64,000 nucleotides of DNA from Microbulbifer aggregans (GCF_020524005.1 NZ_JAIVKK010000004.1:124001-188000); one strand, 5' to 3'; shown: positions 36,728-46,121, numbered from the stretch's first letter. A program made the numbers and translations. The notes: generated from the sequence alone by a model not told the origin.

Positions 36728-36868
36728 GTCGATACCACTAGCGGATGTAAAACTGAGGCGGGCAACAGGCGCAAACTTTATCACAGCCGAAGGCTCCCGA
36801 ATGCGCTCCGCGACCACTCCGGGGCTGTGACAGCCCGAAATTCGTGACCAACTTGAGAGATTGATCCA

Positions 36869-37468
36869 ATGAAACTGTTCTACGCCCCTGGTGCCTGCTC
36901 GCTCTCCCCGCACATTGTCGCCTGCGAAGCAGGTATCGAACTGGAGCTGTGCAAGGTCAACCTGAAGACAAAAACAACGGAATCCGGTGGAGATTACACC
37001 GAGGTCAACCCGAAGGGTTATGTACCGGCGTTGCAACTGGAGGGCGGTGAAATACTCACAGAAGGGCCGGCAATCGTGCAGTTCCTGGCGGAACAGAAGC
37101 CGGAGAAAGACCTGGCGCCGGAGTACGGCACCCTGCCCCACTACCGGCTACTGGAGTGGCTGAATTTCATCAGCACAGAACTCCACAAGGCCTTTGTACC
37201 CCTGTTCTGGGACGGCAGTGACGAGGAAAAGCAGCACGCCAAACAAAATCTCGCTGGTCGCTTCCAGTTTGTCGAAGACAGCCTGAACAGCGACTACCTG
37301 CTCGGGAGCGACTTCAGCGTTGCCGACGCCTACCTGTTTACCGTCTACAGCTGGTGCGCCAAGGTCGATGTGGATACCGCCGGCTGGCCCAGGCTCAAGG
37401 CATTTGCCGAGCGCATGGCCGCCCGCCCGGGGGTGAAAAAGGCGATGCAGGACGAGGGCCTGATCTAG
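36869..37468 (+). CDS. gstA: Glutathione S-transferase, beta class (GstA-like)
   Basis: 199 residues. Starts MKLFYAPGACSLSPHIVACEAG with the beta-class cysteine in ACSLSPH, then NPKGYVPALQLEGGEILTEGPAIVQFLA (glutathione-binding segments) and a helical C-domain. A cytosolic enzyme that conjugates glutathione to electrophiles or binds hydrophobic ligands. It converges with the Bcr/CflA exporter gene, whose stop is one base away. Confidence 0.92.
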   Translation: MKLFYAPGACSLSPHIVACEAGIELELCKVNLKTKTTESGGDYTEVNPKGYVPALQLEGGEILTEGPAIVQFLAEQKPEKDLAPEYGTLPHYRLLEWLNFISTELHKAFVPLFWDGSDEEKQHAKQNLAGRFQFVEDSLNSDYLLGSDFSVADAYLFTVYSWCAKVDVDTAGWPRLKAFAERMAARPGVKKAMQDEGLI

Positions 37469-37469
37469 G

Positions 37470-38714
37470 TCAGGCCTGAGCCGTAAGCTCGATCGGCTGC
37501 CGCGCGCGCGCCACAAACATCAGGCAACAGAACGCGGCAGCCGAGCAGCACAGCATGCCAGCGGCAATTGGCACCAGGGTACCGGTATGCACACCATTCA
37601 CCAGACCGCCGAGCAGACCGCCGGCAATAAAGATTGATGCTCCGTAAAGTGCGTTGGCGGTACCGCTAATACCGGGGAAAAATTCCAGATAGCAGGCGGC
37701 GCTGTTAGGGGTAATAAGGCCGATGGCACCCATGGCCATCACCAGTGGCAGCATCCAGGCCAGTAGTGACTGCTGCGCGCCGAAATACAGCGTGCTTGCC
37801 AGCAGCAGTACACAGGCGATCAGCTGCAGACCGATACCGATCTGCAGGATCTGGCGCGGTTCGAAGAATTTCAGCAAGCGGATATTCAGCTGCACCATCA
37901 ACACCAGTCCCAGCACACAGCTGCCGAACATCAGCGGGAACTTCGTCGCCGGCAGGCCGAAGTGCTCCATAAATACAAACGGTGCGGTGGTGATGTAAAT
38001 GAACATGCAACCGCTCACCAGCGCCTGCGCGAAGAGGAACCCCAGTGCCCGCCGCGTACGAAAGATCTGCCCGTAACTGCGGAACAGGTTGCGGCGTGAC
38101 TCTCGCTGCCGGCGCGCGCGGCGGAATTTGGATACTGTCTCCGGCAGCACGCCCCGTACCACCAGAAGCATCAACCCGCTGTACACCAGCAGGAACACGA
38201 AGATTCCGTGCCAGTCGCCCAGCGTCAGCAGGGAAGAGCCGATCACTGGTGCCACCAGCGGCGCGATCAGCATCATGGTGGCAATCAGGGACATGACCCG
38301 CGCCGCTTCGCGGCCACTGTACAGGTCACGCACGATGGCGCCGCTGATCACCGTGGCGAAGCCGCCTCCCAACGCCTGAAAAAAGCGCAGGGCCACCAGC
38401 CATTCCACGCTGTTCGCGAACAGGATCAGTGCGGTGCTGGCGATAAACACCCCGAGGCCAATAGTGCCGACCAGGATCCTGCCCCAGCGATCCGACAGCG
38501 GTCCGCCGCACAACTGGCCGATGGCGAATCCCAGCAGGTAGCTGGAAACCGAGTGCTGAACCTGAGCCACCTCTACCCCGAGAGCCGCGGCCATGGCGGG
38601 AATCGCAGGGAGATAGGTGTCGATGGCAAACGGGGTCAGCGCGACCAGCGCGGCCAGGCAGGGCGCGAGCCAGCGTGGCGGACGGGTGTCGGCGGTAAGA
38701 TTCAGCGGTGGCAT
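37470..38714 (-). CDS. Bcr/CflA-family multidrug MFS exporter
   Basis: 414 residues from the ATG at 38714; 12 membrane helices are visible. Family elements: LVALTPFAIDTYLPAIPAMAAALGV, the GQLCGGPLSDRWGRI motif A, and MFIYITTAPFVFMEHFGL as in Bcr/CflA proteins. It exports bicyclomycin, sulfonamides or similar drugs by proton antiport; the substrate here is unknown. A farther upstream ATG (38828) would add an unlikely 38-residue tail. Confidence 0.88.
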   Translation of the reverse strand: MPPLNLTADTRPPRWLAPCLAALVALTPFAIDTYLPAIPAMAAALGVEVAQVQHSVSSYLLGFAIGQLCGGPLSDRWGRILVGTIGLGVFIASTALILFANSVEWLVALRFFQALGGGFATVISGAIVRDLYSGREAARVMSLIATMMLIAPLVAPVIGSSLLTLGDWHGIFVFLLVYSGLMLLVVRGVLPETVSKFRRARRQRESRRNLFRSYGQIFRTRRALGFLFAQALVSGCMFIYITTAPFVFMEHFGLPATKFPLMFGSCVLGLVLMVQLNIRLLKFFEPRQILQIGIGLQLIACVLLLASTLYFGAQQSLLAWMLPLVMAMGAIGLITPNSAACYLEFFPGISGTANALYGASIFIAGGLLGGLVNGVHTGTLVPIAAGMLCCSAAAFCCLMFVARARQPIELTAQA

Positions 38715-38869
38715 AGCGACTCGGAAACAACGGAAAAAAGAGGATCCGGTATGGAGGATAGGCGGCATACCGGCGCTGGCAGCGTGCGCTGCGCGGGCAT
38801 GGTAGCGGATCACAAGTGACAAGCCCATGGGGCAATCCGAAGTGCCCCCTCAATTAAGCGACAGGCAGT

Positions 38870-40669
38870 TCAGTCCCGGGTCGGGTCGAACAGCAATTCA
38901 TCGCCGATATACAGGCTCTGCCAGTGGCTCGGCCGCAGATTCAGCTGGCCGCTGGCCAGTCGCTCGCGCAGGCTGGCGAAATTCTCCTCCGTCTGCCGGC
39001 TGCTACTTGCGATTACCTGCCACTCCCCATCCTCGTTTGCATAGGCCAGGATACGCAGCCAGTACTCGCCGTCTTTGGGTACCCCGGTATAGATGAACAA
39101 TAGGTATTCCGGCTCACCATTGCTATCCAGATCCTGTGCCAGCCACACGCACTCGTGTTTCGGCTCCCCACAATCATTGCCGTGGCGGCGATAGCTGAAG
39201 GCTTCGGGCAGGAGCGCCCCCGCCGGCAGCACCGGGATGTCACTCAGCTTGTGCGCATCGGCTTCGGACTGCAGTGGGTTTTCGCGCAGCTGCCATTCAA
39301 TTTCGCGGCTGGCCAGGAGCGCCTCAACGTATGTCGCCAGATTGGGGTTCTGTTGTACTGCCGCCAGTCCCTGTATCTCCCGCAACGCCTCGACCCCGGG
39401 CCGACCGAGTTGTCGACGCAGGAAAAAGAAGTCGAACTCTGCCGGCGCTACTTTGTTGTCGGCCAGTCGCGCGGCCTGATTCTGGGCGCTGATCTGCCAG
39501 AAATTCAACAGTGGTGTGTGGGTCAGGAGGCAGATCGCCAGTACCCAAAACGCCAGCCCGGTATTGATCCGCCGCAGGCTCCCGGACCAGTGGCTGCGCT
39601 GACGCAGGATGGCCAGGCTGTAGCCGGTGGCCAGCAACGCGAGGGTTAGCGCGACCACGCTGCCCCACAACCGCTCCGGTGTCCAGCCGTACTGCTGGAC
39701 ACGCAGGAACAGGCCATACAGGGCGAAGATGGCGTAAACCGGTGCCAGCGCCACGGCCAGCAGTAATAGTCGGTTAATCCACTTTGGGTAGCGGGCAAAA
39801 GGGAACTCATCCTGGATCACGCCGTTAGTAAAAAACAGCAACAAGGCCACCAGCCAAAGTAACAGCGCGCTACCGTGACCGGTATCCCAGATGGGCTGCA
39901 GCCCGGTAAACGGCAGTGTTGCCAGGAACACTACAGTGAGTAATGCGAGCAGTGGCAGCAGCGCCACCAGCATGGTGCGCAGCAACCGTTTGAGCGTGAG
40001 TACGAAGCTCTGCTGGGCGCGGAACAGGATGACGCCACAACCGGCCACCAGCCAGGTCACGGGATAGATAAACCAGTCCTGCCTAAACAGCTCGTGGAAT
40101 ACATCCACGCCGACAAGTCGGAACAGCGCCTGCCACAGGAACAGGATCAGCCAGAAGATGCCGGTAAATGCCAATGTAAGCGCTGCGGTCAGGGCGTTGT
40201 CCCAGGAATAGTGAAACAGCGCCGGGTAATCGGGGCGCCGCAACCGGTGGCAGTTGGTGGCACTGGCGCGCAGCAGGAATGCCAGAATGAAGGTGGCGAT
40301 AATAATGGCGATGGCATAAGCCGTGGGCGCGCCACAGAATACCGTGTCAGCGGGCGTGCACTGATAGCCACGGTAAGCTGCCACGAGAGCCAGTACGGCG
40401 CCGTAGCCGGCGATGACCCAGCGGGCGCTGTGGGCGACGCGGGGCGCGGTAGTGGCAATGACCAGTGGCGGCAGCGCAATGACCAGGGTGTAGCAGACGT
40501 ATTGCCAGACCGGAGACCAGTTCTCCACTGCGTCAAAGAATTTGAGACCGTAGAGCGCGAGCCCCTGTATCAGCGCACAGACCAGAATCAGGCGCCTGTT
40601 GGCGTGGGTGAGGTTGCCGGATTCCTCTGCGGGCTCCGGCGTATCGGTGGCTTCGATGCTTCCCTGCAT
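38870..40669 (-). CDS. DUF4153 domain multi-pass membrane protein
   Basis: 599 residues with about ten hydrophobic segments in the first 400 (LILVCALIQGLALYGLKFF, ALTLAFTGIFWLILFLWQALFRLVGV). A soluble C-terminal domain follows (ARLADNKVAPAEFDFFFLRRQLGRPGVEAL in pieces, CVWLAQDLDSNGEPEYLLF). The DVFHELFRQDWFIYPVTWL stretch supports DUF4153. The function of this family is unknown. It lies 35 bases downstream of hexR on the same strand, so the two may be co-transcribed. Confidence 0.8.
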   Translation of the reverse strand: MQGSIEATDTPEPAEESGNLTHANRRLILVCALIQGLALYGLKFFDAVENWSPVWQYVCYTLVIALPPLVIATTAPRVAHSARWVIAGYGAVLALVAAYRGYQCTPADTVFCGAPTAYAIAIIIATFILAFLLRASATNCHRLRRPDYPALFHYSWDNALTAALTLAFTGIFWLILFLWQALFRLVGVDVFHELFRQDWFIYPVTWLVAGCGVILFRAQQSFVLTLKRLLRTMLVALLPLLALLTVVFLATLPFTGLQPIWDTGHGSALLLWLVALLLFFTNGVIQDEFPFARYPKWINRLLLLAVALAPVYAIFALYGLFLRVQQYGWTPERLWGSVVALTLALLATGYSLAILRQRSHWSGSLRRINTGLAFWVLAICLLTHTPLLNFWQISAQNQAARLADNKVAPAEFDFFFLRRQLGRPGVEALREIQGLAAVQQNPNLATYVEALLASREIEWQLRENPLQSEADAHKLSDIPVLPAGALLPEAFSYRRHGNDCGEPKHECVWLAQDLDSNGEPEYLLFIYTGVPKDGEYWLRILAYANEDGEWQVIASSSRQTEENFASLRERLASGQLNLRPSHWQSLYIGDELLFDPTRD

Positions 40670-40703
40670 ACCTGCGTTTGTTCCCTTGTTCCCTGCTGCT
40701 TAG

Positions 40704-41558
40704 TTAGTGCTTTTCTTCCCGCAGGTTATACAGTCCCTGCTTGAGCTTGAGCAGGTGTTCCTGAAGCTTGGGTCCCTTGCGCTGGGCTACGCCGATGGCC
40801 AGCACGTCGATCACCACCAGGTGGGCGATGCGCGACGACAGTGGTGTGTAGAGTTCGATGTCTTCTTCCACATCCACTTCCAGCGGAATGGTGGCCTTGC
40901 GGGTGACCGGCGAACCACTGGGGCCGAGGCCGATAACCGTGGCGCCCTGCTGCTTGGCCATATCCATAGAACGCAGCAGCGACGAGGTGCGCCCGCTTTG
41001 CGAGATGGCCACCACGACGTCGCCGGGTTCCATGCCCATCGCAGACATGCTCTGCATGTGGTGGTCGGAGTGGGCAGCCGCGGCCAGCTGCAGGCGGAAG
41101 AATTTGTGCTTGGCGTCGGCAGCGACGGCACCGGAGGCGCCGAATCCGAAGAATTCCACGCGCTTGGCGGCGGCAATGGCGGTGACGGCGGCCTCGAGGG
41201 CGCGGTTGTCGATCTTGTCGCGCACGTTCAACAGGGTGTCGACCGTCGAGTCGAAAACCTTGCGTTTGTACTCGGCGATGGTATCGGTGTCGGTGACCGC
41301 AATCTGGCCGAAGCTGGGGCTTGAGGCCAGCTGCTGGGCGAGATTGAGCTTGAATTCCTGAAACCCGGAGCAGCCCACCGCGCGACAGAAGCGCACTACG
41401 GTAGGTTCACTGACCTGCGCTTCGGTCGCCAGGTCGACGATGCGCATATGGATGATTTCGTCGGGGTTGGCGAGGATATATTCAGCAACCTTGCGCTCTG
41501 ATTTGCGCATGGAACTCAGCTGCTCACTGATTTTCTGCGTGACTTCCGCTGGCTTCAC
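40704..41558 (-). CDS. hexR: HexR-type RpiR-family regulator
   Basis: 284 residues from a GTG start with AAGGTGG upstream. The N-terminal RpiR helix-turn-helix (VAEYILANPDEIIHMRIVDLATEAQVSEPTVVRFCRAVGC in pieces) is followed by a SIS sugar-phosphate domain (EFFGFGASGAVAADAKHKF, VVAISQSGRTSSLL). The length and the FQEFKLNLAQQLA segment match HexR, the KDPG-responsive regulator of central carbon genes in gammaproteobacteria. The usual zwf/edd/pgl neighbours are absent from this window. Confidence 0.88.
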   Translation of the reverse strand: MKPAEVTQKISEQLSSMRKSERKVAEYILANPDEIIHMRIVDLATEAQVSEPTVVRFCRAVGCSGFQEFKLNLAQQLASSPSFGQIAVTDTDTIAEYKRKVFDSTVDTLLNVRDKIDNRALEAAVTAIAAAKRVEFFGFGASGAVAADAKHKFFRLQLAAAAHSDHHMQSMSAMGMEPGDVVVAISQSGRTSSLLRSMDMAKQQGATVIGLGPSGSPVTRKATIPLEVDVEEDIELYTPLSSRIAHLVVIDVLAIGVAQRKGPKLQEHLLKLKQGLYNLREEKH

Positions 41559-41650
41559 GACACCACCTTCTCTGGTTCAGGGTGTGCAGTTTAGCGGCAC
41601 AGCGGTGTGCTGGCGAGTGTTGGTGGCTTGCGGGCTGGTGGTTGGTACGC

Positions 41651-41718
41651 TCGTAGGAGCCTGCTTGCAGGCGAACATCCTTGGCCGGCCAATATATTCG
41701 CCTGCAAGCAGGCTCCGA
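41651..41718. repeat. REP-like doublet (inverted pair) upstream of uvrD
   Basis: TCGTAGGAGCCTGCTTGCAG begins at 41651, and its near-exact complement TTCGCCTGCAAGCAGGCTCC begins at 41697. Each arm is itself a small palindrome (CCTGC-TT-GCAGG). This is the form of a Pseudomonas-type REP doublet (REPIN). The arms differ by a base at the outer end. Confidence 0.85.
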
Positions 41719-41744
41719 CCGACTTCCCGAAAACCCCACAAAGC

Positions 41745-41760
41745 CTGTTTATATACCCAG
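41745..41760 (+). promoter_or_regulatory. LexA (SOS) box upstream of uvrD
   Basis: CTGTTTATATACCCAG fits the CTG-n10-CAG LexA consensus and differs at one base from the E. coli uvrD SOS box as I recall it (CTGTATATATACCCAG). It lies 33 bases before the uvrD ATG, so uvrD should be DNA-damage inducible. Confidence 0.85.
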
Positions 41761-41792
41761 TTATCCCACAACCCCTGATACAATCCCCGCCC

Positions 41793-44024
41793 ATGGACGT
41801 ATCACTACTTTTAGACCCCCTGAACGACGCCCAGCGCGAGGCCGTGGCCGCGCCCCCGGGTAATCAACTGGTTCTGGCCGGTGCCGGCTCGGGCAAGACC
41901 CGCGTGCTGGTGCACCGCATCGCCTGGCTGATGCAGGTGGAAGGCGCCTCGCCCTACTCCATCATGGCAGTGACCTTCACCAACAAGGCCGCGCGCGAAA
42001 TGCGCGGGCGCATCGAAGAACTGCTGGGGATGAACACCTTCGGCATGTGGGTGGGTACCTTCCACGGTCTCGCCCACCGCCTGCTGCGCGCCCACTGGCA
42101 GGAAGCGAAACTGCCGCAGAATTTCCAGATCCTCGACAGCGACGACCAGCTGCGCCTGATCAAACGGGTGCAGAACGAGCTGGGTCTGGACGAGAAGAAG
42201 TGGCCACCGCGCGAGAGCCAGTGGTGGATCGGTGCGCAGAAAGACGAAGGGCTGCGTCCCCAGTACATCCAGCTCACCGGCGATCCCTGGCTGCAGACCA
42301 TGGTGTCGATCTACAGCGCCTACGAAGCAGCTTGCCAGCGCGCGGGTGTGGTGGATTTCGGTGAACTGCTGCTGCGTGCGCACGAACTGCTGCGCGACAA
42401 CGACGGCATCCTCGCCCACTACCGCCGCCGCTTCCCGTATATCCTGGTGGACGAGTTCCAGGACACCAACACCATTCAATACGCCTGGCTGCGCCTGCTG
42501 GCCGGCAACGAGTGCCGGATCACCGCGGTGGGCGATGACGACCAGTCTATCTACGGCTGGCGCGGCGCCAAGATCGAAAACATCCAGCACTTCGAGCAGG
42601 ACCTGCACGAGGTGCAGACGGTGCGCCTGGAGCAGAACTACCGTTCCACCAGCACCATCCTCAAAGCCGCCAATGCGGTGATCGCCAATAACAGCGACCG
42701 CCTCGGCAAGGAGCTGTGGACTGAAGGCGACGAGGGCGAGCCGATTGCGCTCTACTCGGCCTACAACGAGCAGGATGAAGCGCGCTTTATCGTCGAGCGG
42801 ATCCAGGACTGGGTGCGCGATGGTAACCGCCGCGACAGCGTGGCCATCCTCTACCGCTCCAACGCCCAGTCGCGGGTGCTGGAAGAAGGCCTGCTGCGTG
42901 AACAGGTGCCCTACCGTATCTACGGTGGCCAGCGCTTCTATGAGCGCATGGAAATCAAGAACGCACTGTCCTACATGCGTTTGATCACCAACCGCCACGA
43001 CGACACTTCCTTCGAGCGCGTGGTGAATACCCCGACCCGTGGTATCGGCGCACGCACCGTGGAGCTGGTACGCGAGTTCGCGCGCGAGCACGGCAGCTCC
43101 ATGTGGGGCGCAGCCGAAAAGATGCTGCAACAGAAAGTACTCGCTGCCCGCGCCGGCAATGCTCTGGCCAGCTTCCTCAGCCTTGTAGATGCGCTGGACG
43201 AGGAGAGTGTCGACAAGACCCTCGACCATATTGCCGAGCTGGCGATCGAGAAAACCGGCCTGGTGGATTTCCACAGTAAAGAAAAAGGCGAGAAAGGCCA
43301 GACCCGGGTGGAGAACTTGCAGGAACTGGTAAGCGCCTGTCGCGCCTTCGACGGTGTGCCCCAGGCCACCGACGCCGAGGGTGAGGTGGTGGAGGAAGAA
43401 GAAGTCTCCCTGCTCAACCAGTTTCTCGACAGCGCCGCGCTGGATGCCGGTGAAGGCCAGGCGGACGAGTTCGAGGATGCGGTGCAGCTGATGACCCTGC
43501 ACTCCGCCAAAGGTCTGGAATTCCCGCTGGTGTTTATGGCCGGGGTGGAAGAAAACCTGTTCCCGCACAAGATGTCGGCGCAGGAACCGGGGCGCATGGA
43601 GGAGGAGCGGCGCCTGTGTTACGTGGGCATCACCCGCGCGATGCAGAAGCTGTATATCACCTACGCCGAGAGTCGCCGCCTATTCGGCACCGAGACCTAC
43701 AACAAGCCGTCGCGGTTCGTGAATGAAATCCCGCCGAACCTGGTGCATGAAGTGCGTCTCAAGACGGAGATCTCCAAGCCCCTGTTCCAGCCGAATTACG
43801 GTAAGTTTAGTGGCAACATCAACCCCTACTCCGACCCGGCGCCGGAGTTCGACGACGACCTGCCGCCGCTGGCGCTGGGTGGCCGCGTAGAACACCCGAA
43901 GTTTGGTGAAGGCACCGTAGTGCAGTTTGAAGGTTCCGGCCCGCGCACCCGGGTGCAGGTCAATTTCGACGATGCCGGCAGTAAGTGGCTGGTGGTAGCG
44001 ATGGCCAAGTTGCAGCCGCTTTAA
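41793..44024 (+). CDS. uvrD: DNA helicase II (UvrD)
   Basis: 743 residues from the ATG at 41793, which gives the E. coli-like start MDVSLLLDPLNDAQREAV; the long upstream frame crosses the REP doublet and is ignored. Walker A is GAGSGKT (residues 30-36), with DEFQDTN (motif II), GDDDQSIYGWRGA (motif III), VRLEQNYRS (IV) and the C-terminal VTLMTLHSAKGLEFPLVF-like motif (QLMTLHSAKGLEF). UvrD unwinds DNA 3' to 5' in nucleotide excision and mismatch repair. A LexA box precedes it. Confidence 0.98.
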   Translation: MDVSLLLDPLNDAQREAVAAPPGNQLVLAGAGSGKTRVLVHRIAWLMQVEGASPYSIMAVTFTNKAAREMRGRIEELLGMNTFGMWVGTFHGLAHRLLRAHWQEAKLPQNFQILDSDDQLRLIKRVQNELGLDEKKWPPRESQWWIGAQKDEGLRPQYIQLTGDPWLQTMVSIYSAYEAACQRAGVVDFGELLLRAHELLRDNDGILAHYRRRFPYILVDEFQDTNTIQYAWLRLLAGNECRITAVGDDDQSIYGWRGAKIENIQHFEQDLHEVQTVRLEQNYRSTSTILKAANAVIANNSDRLGKELWTEGDEGEPIALYSAYNEQDEARFIVERIQDWVRDGNRRDSVAILYRSNAQSRVLEEGLLREQVPYRIYGGQRFYERMEIKNALSYMRLITNRHDDTSFERVVNTPTRGIGARTVELVREFAREHGSSMWGAAEKMLQQKVLAARAGNALASFLSLVDALDEESVDKTLDHIAELAIEKTGLVDFHSKEKGEKGQTRVENLQELVSACRAFDGVPQATDAEGEVVEEEEVSLLNQFLDSAALDAGEGQADEFEDAVQLMTLHSAKGLEFPLVFMAGVEENLFPHKMSAQEPGRMEEERRLCYVGITRAMQKLYITYAESRRLFGTETYNKPSRFVNEIPPNLVHEVRLKTEISKPLFQPNYGKFSGNINPYSDPAPEFDDDLPPLALGGRVEHPKFGEGTVVQFEGSGPRTRVQVNFDDAGSKWLVVAMAKLQPL

Positions 44025-44051
44025 GGCCGCCACTACTCAGATAAATGGCAC

Positions 44052-44153
44052 CGTCATCCCGGACTTGATCCGGGATCCAGCTAACCGCAGGCTATGCAGG
44101 AGTTTTAAAGAGGCTGCTATTCCCACTGGATCCCGGCATTCGCCGGGATGACG
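44052..44153. repeat. Intergenic inverted repeat downstream of uvrD
   Basis: CGTCATCCCGGACTTGATCC begins at 44052 and continues to 44080; the partner arm, starting CTGGATCCCGGCATTCGCCG at 44126, ends at 44153 with GGGATGACG. Each arm contains its own palindrome. Sequences beginning GTCATCCCGG recur in many proteobacterial genomes, so this looks like a member of a widespread intergenic repeat. Confidence 0.7.
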
Positions 44154-44184
44154 TAAAAAACCAACAATAAAAATTCAAACGGAC

Positions 44185-45330
44185 ATGAAAAAAATCAACT
44201 GGTACCCCGCCGTTATCCTCGGCCTGCTCGCCCTTTTAGTTGTCACTTTCGGTGCCCTGGTGGTCTCCCGGGTCGATCAGGAGCAAGCCGTAACCACGCT
44301 CGAAAGCTCGTCCCTTAATAACCCGGGACAGCAAACCTTCGAGTGGAAACTCGTTACCACCTGGCCAAAGAATTTTCCCGGCCTCGGCAGTGCGCCAGAG
44401 CGCTTTGCGCGCAAAGTCGGTGAGATGTCCAACGGTCGCCTGACCATCAAGGTTTATGGTGCAGGCGAGCTGGTACCGGCGATGGGCGTATTCGGCGCGG
44501 TATCCGATGGTGCGGCGCAAGTGGGGCACGGTGCGGCGTATTACTGGAAGGGAAAAGTCCCGGCCGCACAGTTTTTCACCGCGGTGCCGTTTGGGCTGAA
44601 CGCGCAGGAAATGAATGGCTGGCTGCATTATGGTGGCGGCCAGGAACTGTGGGAAGAGATCTATGCGCCCTTCAATCTGATTCCCATGGCCGGCGGCTCC
44701 ACCGGCGTGCAGATGGCCGGCTGGTTCAACCGGGAAATCAATTCCGTGGAGGACCTGAAAGGACTCAAAATGCGGATCCCGGGCCTCGGCGGTGAAGTAC
44801 TGAACCGTGCCGGCGGTACCGCAGTGACCATTCCCGGTGGCGAGCTGTATACGGCGTTACAGACTGGTGTTATCGATGCCACCGAATGGGTGGGCCCCTA
44901 TAACGATCTAGCGTTCGGCTTTCACCAGATCGCCAAATACTATTACTACCCCGGTTGGCATGAACCGGGTTCCATCCTTGAAATCATCGTTAACAGAACC
45001 GCCTTCGAAAAATTGCCGAAAGACCTGCAAGCCATCGTGCGCACTGCTGCCCGCGATGCCAACCAGGACATGCTCGACGAATACACCGCGCGCAACAACC
45101 GCGCACTGCGAGAACTGGTTGACCAGCACGGGGTGGAGTTGCGCAAATTGCCAGATGATGTCATTGCCCACCTGAAAACCATCAATACGCAGATCATGGA
45201 AGATACTGCGCTGGAAGATCCACAATTCAAACGGGTTTATGAGGCATTTAAAGCGTTTGAGCAGCAGGTAATTCCCTACCACCAGATCAGTGAAGAGGCG
45301 TATTACCAGACGCGGAAAATAGCGGAGTAG
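44185..45330 (+). CDS. TRAP transporter solute-binding protein (DctP/TakP-like)
   Basis: 381 residues with an uncleaved or long N-terminal hydrophobic segment (VILGLLALLVVTFGALVVS). The binding-protein fold shows WKLVTTWPKNFPGLG, VYGAGELVPAMGVFGAVSDGAAQVGHG, the selectivity arginine in LKGLKMRIPGLGGEV and WVGPYNDLAFGFHQIAKYYYYPG, close to the 2-oxoacid-binding TakP group. It should deliver a carboxylate to TRAP permeases; those genes lie about 10 kb away at 55324-57308 on the other strand, an unusual separation. Confidence 0.92.
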   Translation: MKKINWYPAVILGLLALLVVTFGALVVSRVDQEQAVTTLESSSLNNPGQQTFEWKLVTTWPKNFPGLGSAPERFARKVGEMSNGRLTIKVYGAGELVPAMGVFGAVSDGAAQVGHGAAYYWKGKVPAAQFFTAVPFGLNAQEMNGWLHYGGGQELWEEIYAPFNLIPMAGGSTGVQMAGWFNREINSVEDLKGLKMRIPGLGGEVLNRAGGTAVTIPGGELYTALQTGVIDATEWVGPYNDLAFGFHQIAKYYYYPGWHEPGSILEIIVNRTAFEKLPKDLQAIVRTAARDANQDMLDEYTARNNRALRELVDQHGVELRKLPDDVIAHLKTINTQIMEDTALEDPQFKRVYEAFKAFEQQVIPYHQISEEAYYQTRKIAE

Positions 45331-45361
45331 TAGTCGCTAAAAAATAATTTCTAGCGTGATG

Positions 45362-45385
45362 TTTGTGGCACTCGTGTGCCACAAA
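45362..45385. terminator. Perfect hairpin downstream of the TRAP binding-protein gene
   Basis: TTTGTGGCA (45362-45370) pairs perfectly with TGCCACAAA (45377-45385) over a 6-base loop, 31 bases past the stop. No strong T-run follows, so it may be a weak terminator, a 3'-end stabiliser or an operator. Confidence 0.45.
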
Positions 45386-45535
45386 TTGTCTGGCCTCGAT
45401 ATTTTTTGAAAGAGTACTTTTTAGTATGGTACCCGCCCTGGGCCCTAATGGATCTGGGACGATTGTACTATTCGCCTGTGAGTTCCACATTGTCTCGGCA
45501 GGCGGTAAAGGAAATTAATATCGAGGGAATGATTG

Positions 45536-46090
45536 ATGTTACGGTTTTTGACTGTAGTTTTTGTTTTAGCAAGTTTGACTGGCTGTACAACCGCAGATTT
45601 TGAAAAAATTGCCAGAGACTCGATGAATGCCGCTGCCGATGCAACCATCGGAAATCTCGCTGGCAATGCGCGTACCACTACAGGTTCAGTTCAGCAATCG
45701 GGTAATACGGCCTCAAACTCTTATTCAGTAGGTCGGGAAAATTTCAGCACGGCAAAAGCCAGCAGAACGCAGACTGATTACGGAAAAGTGGCCGTTACCA
45801 AAACGGAAAAGAATCCACAGGGACAAACCAGGCTGGCATTGAATTCCTGTGGGCAACCTAACGTTGGGGCTATGCGCTGCGGTGGGTATCTTTTCGAAGT
45901 AACCCCTGAAGGCTGGTTGGTCGATGACCCTATCCATTTTAACGACCTGAATAACCCTAATATCACCTTAGCTGCGGGCACTTACTACATTAAATTCCAC
46001 AATTGGAAAGGCGGGAAAAAATATATCGCAACCGGAGAGTTTACCGTTTCGCCATTCGTCACGAATTTGGTGGATGTTGAACTGGAGTGA
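45536..46090 (+). CDS. Small lipoprotein of unknown function
   Basis: 184 residues from the ATG at 45536, with GAGGGA upstream. The signal ends in a lipobox (LASLTGCTTADF, lipid Cys17). The middle is low-complexity and Thr/Ser/Asn-rich (NARTTTGSVQQSGNTASNSY); the C-terminal part looks like a beta-sandwich (GGYLFEVTPEGWLVDDP, ITLAAGTYYIKFHNWKGGKKY) with two cysteines (SCGQP, MRCGG). No family recognised. AT-rich, monocistronic, with a terminator right after it. Confidence 0.75.
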   Translation: MLRFLTVVFVLASLTGCTTADFEKIARDSMNAAADATIGNLAGNARTTTGSVQQSGNTASNSYSVGRENFSTAKASRTQTDYGKVAVTKTEKNPQGQTRLALNSCGQPNVGAMRCGGYLFEVTPEGWLVDDPIHFNDLNNPNITLAAGTYYIKFHNWKGGKKYIATGEFTVSPFVTNLVDVELE

Positions 46091-46121
46091 ATCTCTTTTT
46101 TAAAAGCGATATAGAAATTAA

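Noticed and set aside
41811-43568. A 585-codon frame antisense to uvrD
   Set aside because: uvrD is certain on the other strand; the antisense frame has no family features.
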